Assembly: GCA_964400875.1 (NCBI GenBank)
Contig: CAYNWK010000138.1
Coordinates: 1 to 11,300, forward strand
DNA length: 11,300 bases
Source: CAYNWK01 sp964400875
Lineage (GTDB): Bacteria > Chloroflexota > Anaerolineae > Anaerolineales > UBA4823
Reading direction: 5' to 3'
Part shown: positions 1 through 6,601 of the stretch, in pieces
How positions within the stretch are numbered: position 1 is the first letter of the stretch
How the letters are laid out: each line of letters begins with the position of its first letter
The notes under the pieces: model-generated
The model's input: only the letters and a program-made list of their open reading frames with translations
The model's database searches: none
Told to the model about the DNA's origin: nothing
Made by a program: the position numbers and the translations under genes

Positions 1-789
1 CTCCAGCACGGCGTACAGCAGCACCCCGGTCGCGACCGCTAAATTCAACGACGTCACCCGGCCGTGCATGGGCAGCCGGACGACTTGCTCGCACAGCCCC
101 AGCTGCTTGCCGGTCAGCCCTTCCCGTTCGCTGCCCATCAGCAGCACGAGGGGTTTCCGGTACCCCTCAACCTGGCGGTAATCGCGCTCCCCTTGCGCCG
201 AGGCGCCGTACACGTGGTAGCCGTGCTCCACCGTCCACTCGGCGAAGGCTGAAAAGGACGCCGTCGCCAGCGGCAGCCAGAATATCGACCCCATGCTGGC
301 CCGCACGGCGCTGGCGTAATACGGATCGACGCTCTCGTCGAGCAGGATCAGCCCGCTGGCGCCGACCGCGTCGATGGTGCGCAGGATCGTGCCCACGTTG
401 CCCGGGTCCTGCGGAGCGATCAGGGCGACCCCCCAGGGGAAATTCGCCGGGTTCAGCTCGCTCAGGCCGGTCAGGCGCTGCCGGACGACCGCCAGCAAGC
501 CTTGCGGGTTTTCCTTCTCCGCCAGCGAAGCGAAGACCTCCGCCGAGGTGGCGTAGCAGGGGGTCCCCAAGGAGGTTTGCGCCTCGATCAGCCGGCTGGC
601 GAACTCGCTGCGCAGCAGTTCGGGCGCGTAAAAAATTGCCTGGATCTCCGCGCCAGCCTCCACCGCCTCGCCGACGTGGCGGATGCCCTCGACAATGAAC
701 GCGCCTTGCGCCTGGCGGTGCTTGCGCTGGCGCAGCGCGCGTGCGCCTTTTACTTTTGCGTTGCTTCGGCTGGTGATCGTCTCGACTAT
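1..789 (-). CDS. SpoU/TrmH-family RNA 2'-O-ribose methyltransferase (3' end outside window)
   Basis: Predicted to methylate a ribose 2'-OH of rRNA or tRNA with S-adenosylmethionine in the cytoplasm. The frame encodes 263 codons and leaves the window almost at the family's usual C-terminus. The N-terminus (residues 5-35, ITSRSN, then GAFIVEG) is the substrate-binding domain of this family. The three knot-fold SPOUT motifs are present: QDPGNVGT at 127-134, MGSEREGL at 218-225, and LPMHGRVTSLNLAVA around 239-253. The gene sits 18 bases after the kinase stop, in the same frame, so it is probably cotranscribed. No ATG, GTG or TTG lies between the kinase stop and residue 43, deep inside the conserved N-domain. 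The start given is an ATA codon, chosen because GGGGGAG (804-798) lies 8 bases upstream. An ATG at 797-795 is one frame off and stops after three codons. Family assignment is firm; the exact RNA target is unknown. Confidence 0.88.
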   Translation of the reverse strand, partial: MVETITSRSNAKVKGARALRQRKHRQAQGAFIVEGIRHVGEAVEAGAEIQAIFYAPELLRSEFASRLIEAQTSLGTPCYATSAEVFASLAEKENPQGLLAVVRQRLTGLSELNPANFPWGVALIAPQDPGNVGTILRTIDAVGASGLILLDESVDPYYASAVRASMGSIFWLPLATASFSAFAEWTVEHGYHVYGASAQGERDYRQVEGYRKPLVLLMGSEREGLTGKQLGLCEQVVRLPMHGRVTSLNLAVATGVLLYAVLE

Positions 790-807
790 CTCAGCATCTC
801 CCCCAGC

Positions 808-2547
808 TTATACCTTGCGCGGCACCCAGGCCAGTACCGTGGTGCCTTTGCCGGTCTCCGAGTTGATCTCGAGTTCGCCCCCAACCCGGTGAGCCCGGGT
901 CTTCATATTGGAAAGCCCGTGCCCAATGGTGCTGTCTTTCTCTTTCGGGGAAAACCCCTCCCCGTCGTCCAGAACCTCCAGGATGACACGCTCGCTGGTC
1001 GTCCACAAGCGCACCTCTGCCCGGCTGGCGTGGGAATGCTTGGCGATGTTTGCCAGCGCTTCCTGGCAGATATGGAACAGCACGCTGGCGTTATCCGGGG
1101 GTAGATCGGTCAGGATGTCGTCGCTGACCACCAGCTTGATTTCGGTGTTCGAATTCGCGCGGAATTCGTGCAGCAGACGGTGCACGCCGCCGATCAGGTC
1201 TTCGCCGCGCAGCTGCCGGGGGCGCAAATCCAGGATGTAAGAGCGAATATCCCGGATGGCATTGTTCAACCCGGCGATGGCCTGTTCAATTTTGTCAAGT
1301 GCAATCCCCGGGTCATCCTCGACGGCGTAACGCGCGTAATCCAGCGCCAGGCCGACGGCGTAAATCGACTGGATGATCCCATCGTGCAGATCCATGCCGA
1401 TCCGCTCGCGTTCTTCCATCACGGCTAAGCGGCGAGTGCTGCGGTGCAGTAGCGCGTTCTCGATGGTGATGCCCGCCCAGGCGCCGATCGATACGAGCAT
1501 CTGGACCACCCGGCCGTCCAGGTGTTGAGCCGCCCTGGAAGCGACGCACATCACGCCAACGACGTTCTCCCGCGCCACCAGCGGCACGCTAACCATGCAG
1601 CGGAATCCCGCTTCGATCACCGCCGGTCGCAAAAACCGCACGTCCTCGGCCAACTCCGCACTTAACACCGGCTTCCCGGTCTCCGCTACGGCGCCGACGA
1701 TGCCCTCGCCGGGCTTGAACCGTTCGCGCGACCAGAAGGCGGCCCCCGCTTCCCCCCGGTGAAGCGCCAGCCGCATGGTCTTACTGCCGCTTTCGTTCAG
1801 GTAGATCTCGCCTGCTTCCATGTGGAGATAGTCCATCGCCCGTTGCAGGGCGCGGGCGACGATCTCGTCGACCTCCAGGGACTTGGTCAGATCGGCGGCC
1901 ATATCGTTGAGCAGCGCCAGGTCCTCGTTGCGCTGGGTCAGCGCCTTATCCCGGTCGATCACATCCCCGTACAGGCGCGCGTTGCTCAAGGCGACCGCCG
2001 CGTACGCCGCCAGCGTCTCGATCACTTTTTCGTCTGTGTCGGTGAATTCGGGGTAATCTTCTTTATCGGTCAGGTAGATCTGTCCCAGCAGTTGTTCTCC
2101 CAACAAAATGGGCACACCGAGGAAGGATTCCATTTGGGGATGATGGGTGGGAAATCCGCTGCTGCGTTCGTCTTCACTGATTCTGGAGACCCGGATTGTG
2201 CGCCGTTCGTTTTGGATGGCGCCGATCATGCCCTTCCCCAGGGGTGTGTGACCTGTCTTGCGGATCTCTTCCTCGGTCATCCCCACCGGGATAAAGTGCT
2301 TGAGGTTTTCGTCGTCATCCAGCACGCCCAAGGCGGCGTATTTTGCGCCGACCTGCTCGCGCGCCAGGGTTACGATGCGCTTCAGCACGTGATCCAGCGA
2401 AAGATCACGCACCAATTCCAGGCTGGCTTCGTGCAGGGCTGCCAGCCGCTCTTCCAATTGCTCCCGTGTAAGTAGCACCATTCTTGGAACCTCACCGTTA
2501 TGGATGTGCTCGATCGTTGTTTCTAACCCAACAATGCCTGGGAGCAC
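808..2547 (-). CDS. GAF-GAF sensor histidine kinase, NarL/DosS type, soluble
   Basis: A 579-residue cytoplasmic kinase with no membrane segment. GAF 1 spans about 35-193, GAF 2 about 210-368, the HisKA_3 dimerisation domain about 375-445, and HATPase_c about 480-577. The phosphorylated histidine is H388 in MDLHDG. The ATP site shows N500, the DDGEGF loop (527-532) and the GHGLSNM loop (542-548). GAF 1 resembles mycobacterial DosS/DosT: GFPTHHPQM (131-139) aligns with the segment holding the heme-ligand histidine of DosS (here H136), and Y158 aligns with its distal tyrosine. This suggests, but does not prove, heme-based sensing of oxygen, NO or redox state. No response regulator is adjacent. 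The start is the GTG with AAGGA 7 bases upstream; an ATG at 2481 preceded by GGTGAGG is a credible alternative that would remove 22 residues. The gene is divergent from the mevalonate operon and upstream of the methyltransferase. Confidence 0.92.
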   Translation of the reverse strand: MLPGIVGLETTIEHIHNGEVPRMVLLTREQLEERLAALHEASLELVRDLSLDHVLKRIVTLAREQVGAKYAALGVLDDDENLKHFIPVGMTEEEIRKTGHTPLGKGMIGAIQNERRTIRVSRISEDERSSGFPTHHPQMESFLGVPILLGEQLLGQIYLTDKEDYPEFTDTDEKVIETLAAYAAVALSNARLYGDVIDRDKALTQRNEDLALLNDMAADLTKSLEVDEIVARALQRAMDYLHMEAGEIYLNESGSKTMRLALHRGEAGAAFWSRERFKPGEGIVGAVAETGKPVLSAELAEDVRFLRPAVIEAGFRCMVSVPLVARENVVGVMCVASRAAQHLDGRVVQMLVSIGAWAGITIENALLHRSTRRLAVMEERERIGMDLHDGIIQSIYAVGLALDYARYAVEDDPGIALDKIEQAIAGLNNAIRDIRSYILDLRPRQLRGEDLIGGVHRLLHEFRANSNTEIKLVVSDDILTDLPPDNASVLFHICQEALANIAKHSHASRAEVRLWTTSERVILEVLDDGEGFSPKEKDSTIGHGLSNMKTRAHRVGGELEINSETGKGTTVLAWVPRKV

Positions 2548-2743
2548 TTCCGTATCCTTATTTTACCTGAAATATGTTCCAAATTGTACAAATTACAGGG
2601 CGGACCCGCAATTTTCGGGCCGGCGTCCTGCGCCTGGCGACCTAGCTGCTTCGATCTATGCAGGGATCTGATAGTTTTTGCCAGCGAGCCTGGCTTATAA
2701 ATAGCCTGTATGACTTGGAAACCGTTAATTTATCGTCCCCAAA
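2548..2743. promoter_or_regulatory. Divergent intergenic region between kinase and HMG-CoA reductase
   Basis: This 196-base spacer must carry promoters for both directions, but no convincing -35/-10 pair is visible. On the plus side an AT-rich patch TTATAAATA (2695-2703) could supply a -10; the nearest -35-like TTGCCA (2678-2683) is only 12 bases away, too close. An 8-bp perfect palindrome TTGTACAA lies at 2584-2591, on the kinase side, and could be an operator. No Shine-Dalgarno site precedes the HMG-CoA reductase ATG. No small gene was seen here. Confidence 0.4.
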
Positions 2744-4036
2744 ATGGCCTCTGATCCGCTCAGCTCCCGCATACCCGGATTTTATAACCAAACCCTGGCG
2801 GACCGGCGGAAGGTTCTGGCCAAAAGTGGTCTACTGACCGAAGCAGAGCTCGCCGCCCTGACCGGCGAAGCCGGTCTCGATGACTTCCAGGCCGATCACA
2901 TGATCGAAAACGTGATCGGGCGCTACGCGCTGCCGGTAGGCCTGGCGCTCAATTTCGTGATTAACAAGCGCGAGGTGCTGATCCCCATGGTGATCGAAGA
3001 GCCTTCCGTGGTCGCAGGAGCCTCTTTTATGGCCAAGCTGGCCCGCGCCGGCGGCGGATTTCACGCCCACACCACGCCCCCCGAGATGATCGGCCAGCTG
3101 CAGCTCTTGGACGCGCCCGATCTGCACGCCGCTCGCGCCAGGCTGTTAGAGCACAAAGACGAGCTTCTGGCAGCGACGGCCGCCGTGGACCCGGTGCTCG
3201 CACGCCTTGGCGGAGGCCCGCGCGACCTGGAAGTCCGCCTGATCGAAGCCTCCCCGATCGGGCCGTTCCTGGTCGTACACCTGGTCTACGACGTGCGCGA
3301 CGCCATGGGCGCCAACGCAGTCAACACCGCCGCAGAACGGCTGGCGCCCCGGGTCGAGGCGTTCACCGGTGGGCGGGTGCACCTGCGCATCCTATCCAAC
3401 CTGGCGGATCGTCGCCTGGCAGAGGCGCGCTGCACCATACCGCTGAAAGAATTAGCTTTCGACGAGTATTCCGCCGAGGAGGTTCGCGACGGCATCATCG
3501 CGGCCTGGGCATTCGCCGCCGCCGATCCGTACCGCGCGGCTACGCATAATAAAGGTATCATGAATGGCATTGACGCCGTAGTTTTAGCCACCGGGAACGA
3601 CTGGCGCGCAGTCGAAGCTGGCGCGCACGCCTACGCGGCCCGCTTCGGGGCTTATACTTCCTTGAGCACGTGGGGGCAGAACGAGGCCGGGGACCTGGTT
3701 GGGAGGTTGGAACTGCCCCTGGCTGCCGGCACCGTTGGCGGCGCTACGAAGGTGCACCCGGCGGCCCGCGCCGCGCTCAAATTGATGGGCGTGTCTGGCG
3801 CGCGCGAGCTGGCCGAGATCATCGTCTCGGTCGGTCTGGCGCAAAACCTGGCTGCGCTGCGCGCCCTGGCAACCGAAGGCATCCAGCGCGGCCATATGTC
3901 CTTGCACGCTCGCCAGGTGGCCATAGCCGCCGGCGCGCAAGGCGAGGCCATCGACCGCCTGGCCGAACAGCTGGTTGCCGAAAACACCGTGCGCATCGAT
4001 CGAGCCCAGGAACTGCTCATCCAGTGGAACAAGTGA
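2744..4036 (+). CDS. mvaA: Class II (degradative-type fold) HMG-CoA reductase
   Basis: Interconverts HMG-CoA and mevalonate with NAD(P)H; beside HMG-CoA synthase it most likely works in the biosynthetic direction, feeding isoprenoids. The 430 residues match the length of class II enzymes such as Pseudomonas mevalonii MvaA. Visible motifs are ENVIG (55-59), EEPSVV (85-90), the cofactor-site DAMGAN (186-191), HNKG (268-271), GND (284-286) and GHMSLHAR (383-390). The four catalytic positions known in P. mevalonii (E83, K267, D283, H381) are all present at a constant offset of three: E86, K270, D286, H384. There is no membrane anchor, unlike class I. It is the first gene of the operon; the synthase starts 16 bases after its stop. 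No Shine-Dalgarno site is seen before the ATG, but the N-terminus (SSRIPGFYNQT) aligns with the family start, so the start is probably right. Cofactor preference cannot be read from the sequence by eye. Confidence 0.96.
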   Translation: MASDPLSSRIPGFYNQTLADRRKVLAKSGLLTEAELAALTGEAGLDDFQADHMIENVIGRYALPVGLALNFVINKREVLIPMVIEEPSVVAGASFMAKLARAGGGFHAHTTPPEMIGQLQLLDAPDLHAARARLLEHKDELLAATAAVDPVLARLGGGPRDLEVRLIEASPIGPFLVVHLVYDVRDAMGANAVNTAAERLAPRVEAFTGGRVHLRILSNLADRRLAEARCTIPLKELAFDEYSAEEVRDGIIAAWAFAAADPYRAATHNKGIMNGIDAVVLATGNDWRAVEAGAHAYAARFGAYTSLSTWGQNEAGDLVGRLELPLAAGTVGGATKVHPAARAALKLMGVSGARELAEIIVSVGLAQNLAALRALATEGIQRGHMSLHARQVAIAAGAQGEAIDRLAEQLVAENTVRIDRAQELLIQWNK

Positions 4037-4052
4037 GGTAGAATTCATCGTT

Positions 4053-5117
4053 ATGTCTGATCAAGTGCTGTTAAAACCCACCCGGCCGGTGGGGATCGTC
4101 GGCTACGGGGCGTACGTGCCGCGCTACCGGCTTCCCGCCAGCGAAGTCTCGCGCATCTGGACAAACGGCGTAGGCGGGCTGCCCATCCAGGAGAAAGCCG
4201 TCGCCGGGATCGATGAAGATGTCGCCACCATGTCGATCGAGGCGGCGCGCAACGCGCTGGCCCGCGCCCGCGTGGCCCCCGAGAAAATTCGCGCCGTCTG
4301 GGTTGGTTCCGAATCCCACCCTTACGCGGTCAAGCCCACCTCCACGATTGTGGCAGAGGCCATCGGCGCAGTGCCCAACGTGCAGGCCGCCGACTGGCAG
4401 TTCGCCTGTAAAGCCGGCACCGAAGCGATGGTCGCCGCGATCGGTTTCATCGGTTCGCGCATGGCCAATTACGCCATGGCTATCGGCATGGACATCGCCC
4501 AGGGCAAACCCGGCGATGCCCTGGAATACACCGCCGGAGCGGGAGGCGCCGCTTTCCTACTCGGCGACGCCGAAGAATCCCTGGCCGTGATCGACGCCTC
4601 CTATTCCTACGTCACCGACACCCCCGACTTCTGGCGGCGCGCCTACCAGAAATATCCTGAGCACGGGCAGCGCTTCACCGGCGAACCGGCTTATTTCGCA
4701 CACATCACAGCGGCTGCGCAAACCCTGATGGACGCGGTGGGCGCTGCCGCGGCCGATTACCGCTACGCGGTCTTCCACCAGCCGAACACCAAGTTCCCCC
4801 AGCGAGCGGCTGCCAGCCTGGGCTTTACGAAGGAACAGATCGCTCCCGGGCTGCTGGTGCCCCGGATCGGCAATACCTATGCCGGGGCTGCCCTCATCGG
4901 GCTTAGCGCCACCCTGGATGTAGCCAAGCCCGGAGACCGCATCCTGTTGGTCTCATTCGGCTCCGGCGCTGGCTCGGACGCTTTCGACCTGCGTGTGACC
5001 GAGAGCTTGCTCGAACGGCGCGATCTGGCCCCCAAAACGGAAGATTACATCGCCCGCCGCACCGAGATCGACTACGCCACCTACGCTCGCCTGCGCGGCA
5101 AGCTGGTCATGAAATGA
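4053..5117 (+). CDS. Archaeal-type hydroxymethylglutaryl-CoA synthase
   Basis: Condenses acetyl-CoA with acetoacetyl-CoA to give HMG-CoA, the substrate of the preceding reductase. At 354 residues it is the short archaeal form, not the longer bacterial MvaS or eukaryotic form. It has the FabH-like thiolase fold: VGYGAYVPRYR (16-26), WVGSESHPYAVKPT (83-96), the nucleophilic cysteine C119 in QFACKAGTEA, the active-site histidine H242 in FHQPNTKFP, NTYAGA (274-279) and SFGSGAGSDAF (301-311). The expected active-site residues are therefore intact, in contrast to the next gene. In archaea this enzyme is held with its thiolase by a DUF35 protein, and genes for both partners follow here. The frame stays open upstream into the reductase, but ATG 4053 is chosen because the family N-terminus begins shortly after it. 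Its Shine-Dalgarno site is weak (GAGG, 14 bases away), so translational coupling to the upstream gene is likely. Confidence 0.94.
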   Translation: MSDQVLLKPTRPVGIVGYGAYVPRYRLPASEVSRIWTNGVGGLPIQEKAVAGIDEDVATMSIEAARNALARARVAPEKIRAVWVGSESHPYAVKPTSTIVAEAIGAVPNVQAADWQFACKAGTEAMVAAIGFIGSRMANYAMAIGMDIAQGKPGDALEYTAGAGGAAFLLGDAEESLAVIDASYSYVTDTPDFWRRAYQKYPEHGQRFTGEPAYFAHITAAAQTLMDAVGAAAADYRYAVFHQPNTKFPQRAAASLGFTKEQIAPGLLVPRIGNTYAGAALIGLSATLDVAKPGDRILLVSFGSGAGSDAFDLRVTESLLERRDLAPKTEDYIARRTEIDYATYARLRGKLVMK

Positions 5118-5144
5118 GCTTTTCTTCGAGTGAGTTGAGATTCT

Positions 5145-6302
5145 ATGAGTGACATCGTCATCGCCGGCGTCGGGCAGACCGCCGTGGGCGAACATTGGGA
5201 TATCTCTTTGCGGGAGCTAGCCTTCGCCGCTATCGAAGCTGCCCAAAAGGACGCCAGGGGGCTCAAGCCGCAAACCCTGATCGTCAGCAATATGCTGGCC
5301 CCGACTCTCTCCGGGCAGGCGCATATGGGCGCGTTGGTCGCCGATTTCGCCGGTCTCACCGGCATCGAGGCCTATGCTGTGGAAGCTGCCGGCGCCTCCG
5401 GCGGCGTCGCCTTGCGCATGGCTTATCTGACCTTGAAGGCCGGCGCAGCGGACGTCGTCCTGGTGGTCGGCGTGGAGAAGACCACCGACACGGTCGGCAG
5501 CGAAGGGGAGGCCGCCCAGGCGGCGACCACCGACAGCGATTACGAAGCCGTCCACGGTCTGACCCCGACAGCCCAGGCGGCCATGCTGATGCGCCGCTAT
5601 CTGCACGAATACGAATTGGAACGGAACGTCTTCGCCGGGTTTCCAGTCCTGGCCCACGCCAACGGGGCGGGCAACCCCCAGGCCATGTTCCAGAGAGCGA
5701 TCAAGCCCGAGCTGTACGCTCGCGCCGGGGTGGTCAGCGATCCTTTGAATCTGTTTGACGTCGCTCCAAACGCCGACGGCGCCGCAGCTTTAGTGCTCAC
5801 CCGCTCCGACCTGCTGCCGGGGACGTACAGCCACCCACTGGTGCGCATTTCGGGTTCCAGCGTGGCAACCGATACCCTGGCCTTGCACGACCGCCCCGAC
5901 CCGCTCGTCTTCTCCGCGGCACGTCTCTCGGTGGAACGCGCCTGCGGCCAGGCCGGGATCATCCCGCGCGACGTTGACCTGTTCGAACTGTGCGACGCAT
6001 ACTCAATCTACGCGGCCCTCTCCCTGGAGGCGGCCGGATTTGCCGAGCACGGCCAGGCCTGGAAGCTGGCCCAAAACGGGGACCTGAGCCTCACAGGCAG
6101 TCTACCCATCCTGACCTCGGGCGGCCTAAAAGCCCGCGGCAACCCCGGCGGCGCAACGGGTGTGTACCAGGTGGTGGAAGCGGTACAGCAGCTGCGTGGG
6201 GAAGCCGGGGGCAACCAGCTCGAAGGAGCCCGGCGCGCCCTGGTTCAATCTCTGGGCGGCGCTGCAGCCACCGCCGCCACCCTCGTTTTAGAATTGATCT
6301 GA
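5145..6302 (+). CDS. Archaeal/SCP2-type thiolase-fold protein lacking the catalytic residues
   Basis: By position and fold this is the partner of HMG-CoA synthase that in archaea makes acetoacetyl-CoA from two acetyl-CoA. The 385 residues cover both thiolase halves: MSDIVIAGVGQTAVGEHW at the start, DAAPN-like DVAPNADGAAAL (205-216), and a C-terminal half ending LGGAAATAATLVLEL. The residues needed for thiolysis or condensation are replaced. The nucleophilic cysteine expected in a VEAACASGG context is G83; the histidine expected in an HDAF/HDCF motif is C283 (ELCDAYS); the histidine expected in GHPxGATG is N333 (RGNPGGATG). All three were checked at codon level (GGC, TGC, AAC). The frame is otherwise intact and well conserved, so it is not an obvious pseudogene. 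It may be a structural scaffold, or an enzyme with different chemistry like the cysteine-less Ltp2 aldolases that also pair with DUF35 proteins. It starts 27 bases after the synthase stop with a weak ribosome site. Confidence 0.88.
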   Translation: MSDIVIAGVGQTAVGEHWDISLRELAFAAIEAAQKDARGLKPQTLIVSNMLAPTLSGQAHMGALVADFAGLTGIEAYAVEAAGASGGVALRMAYLTLKAGAADVVLVVGVEKTTDTVGSEGEAAQAATTDSDYEAVHGLTPTAQAAMLMRRYLHEYELERNVFAGFPVLAHANGAGNPQAMFQRAIKPELYARAGVVSDPLNLFDVAPNADGAAALVLTRSDLLPGTYSHPLVRISGSSVATDTLALHDRPDPLVFSAARLSVERACGQAGIIPRDVDLFELCDAYSIYAALSLEAAGFAEHGQAWKLAQNGDLSLTGSLPILTSGGLKARGNPGGATGVYQVVEAVQQLRGEAGGNQLEGARRALVQSLGGAAATAATLVLELI

Positions 6303-6360
6303 CCGTGCGCCGTGGTTTTCCAAGGCAAACCGTTTAACTATACAATATTTATACAAAACC

Positions 6361-6388
6361 TTGACAAATTACGGGAACTTGATAAAAT
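6361..6388 (+). promoter_or_regulatory. Predicted sigma70-type promoter for the DUF35 gene
   Basis: A perfect -35 TTGACA (6361-6366) and a -10 TAAAAT (6383-6388) are separated by 16 bases, giving a predicted start near 6395. The AT-rich stretch just upstream, with its repeated TATACAA, resembles an UP element. It implies that the DUF35 gene can be transcribed apart from the reductase-synthase-thiolase operon. Confidence 0.7.
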
Positions 6389-6418
6389 TAGATTGACCGC
6401 AAATGCAGGAAGGATATA

Positions 6419-6453
6419 GGGCGTTTAGGCGGGCTTATCCCGCCCAGACACCC
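6419..6453 (+). repeat. Long imperfect hairpin in the DUF35 leader
   Basis: GGG (6419-6421), GTTT (6423-6426) and GGCGGG (6428-6433) pair with CCCGCC (6439-6444), AGAC (6446-6449) and CCC (6451-6453) around a CTTAT loop. This gives thirteen pairs (one G-U) broken only by two symmetric single mismatches. No T-run follows, so it is not an intrinsic terminator. It lies just downstream of the predicted transcript start and is more likely a leader RNA element. Confidence 0.65.
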
Positions 6454-6498
6454 CAATTTCCTCGAAAACTGCGTAACTTGTAGAAATGTTAGGCGGTT

Positions 6499-6530
6499 TG
6501 ATAGTTCCTGATAGTTCGGAACGGTTAAAC
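6499..6530 (+). repeat. Tandem TGATAGTTC repeat within an inverted repeat
   Basis: TGATAGTTC occurs at 6499-6507 and 6509-6517, a 10-base period or one helical turn. The inverted pair GTTCC (6504-6508) / GGAAC (6518-6522) surrounds the second copy, and GTTT (6496-6499) / AAAC (6527-6530) could add an outer stem. It may be a protein-binding site or RNA structure; nothing seen tells which. Confidence 0.4.
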
Positions 6531-6541
6531 TAAGCACGCTA

Positions 6542-6557
6542 AACCCGGAAAAGGGTT
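6542..6557 (+). repeat. Short hairpin before the DUF35 ribosome-binding site
   Basis: AACCC (6542-6546) and GGGTT (6553-6557) form a five-pair stem with a purine loop GGAAAA. It ends about 30 bases before the AAGGAG ribosome site, as the last element of the structured leader. Confidence 0.45.
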
Positions 6558-6601
6558 CGCAGAAATTATCTGGAAACATTTTTGTCAAGGAGAACAACTC
6601 G

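Larger units (their letters stand above)
6303..6601 (+). other. 299-base gene-free region: promoter and structured 5' leader of the DUF35 gene
   Basis: This spacer is more AT-rich than the flanking genes. In order it holds a weak hairpin GGTTT/AAACC (6314-6331), two TATACAA copies 11 bases apart (6339-6345, 6350-6356), a strong promoter (6361-6388), and then about 200 transcribed bases rich in inverted repeats before the DUF35 start. The elements in the leader are a long hairpin (6419-6453), a tandem TGATAGTTC repeat nested in a second weak stem (6496-6530), and a third hairpin AACCC/GGGTT (6542-6557). An outer AGGAA/TTCCT pairing (6407-6411 with 6458-6462) could close the first hairpin. I do not recognise a known riboswitch class. 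Confidence 0.6.

Noticed and set aside
502..1104. 200-codon plus-strand reading frame
   Set aside because: It runs antisense to the methyltransferase and kinase, whose protein motifs are unmistakable; its translation has no recognisable domain.
1759..2475. 238-codon plus-strand reading frame
   Set aside because: Antisense to the GAF domains of the kinase; explained by the GC-rich codon pattern of the real gene.
3584..4048. Minus-strand frames opposite HMG-CoA reductase
   Set aside because: Opposite a fully motif-matched enzyme; no ribosome site or domain.
3975..4052. Upstream extension of HMG-CoA synthase into the reductase gene
   Set aside because: The extra residues are not family-like and are read in a shifted frame of the reductase.
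5195..5758. 187-codon arginine-rich plus-strand frame inside the thiolase gene
   Set aside because: Shifted-frame shadow of GC-rich sequence, with low-complexity Arg/Gly composition.
5145..6302. Calling the thiolase-fold gene a pseudogene
   Set aside because: The frame is intact, full length and conserved outside the active site, so substitution without decay is the better description.
6388..6597. 69-codon minus-strand frame in the DUF35 leader
   Set aside because: Covers the promoter -10 and the hairpins; no ribosome site or recognisable protein.
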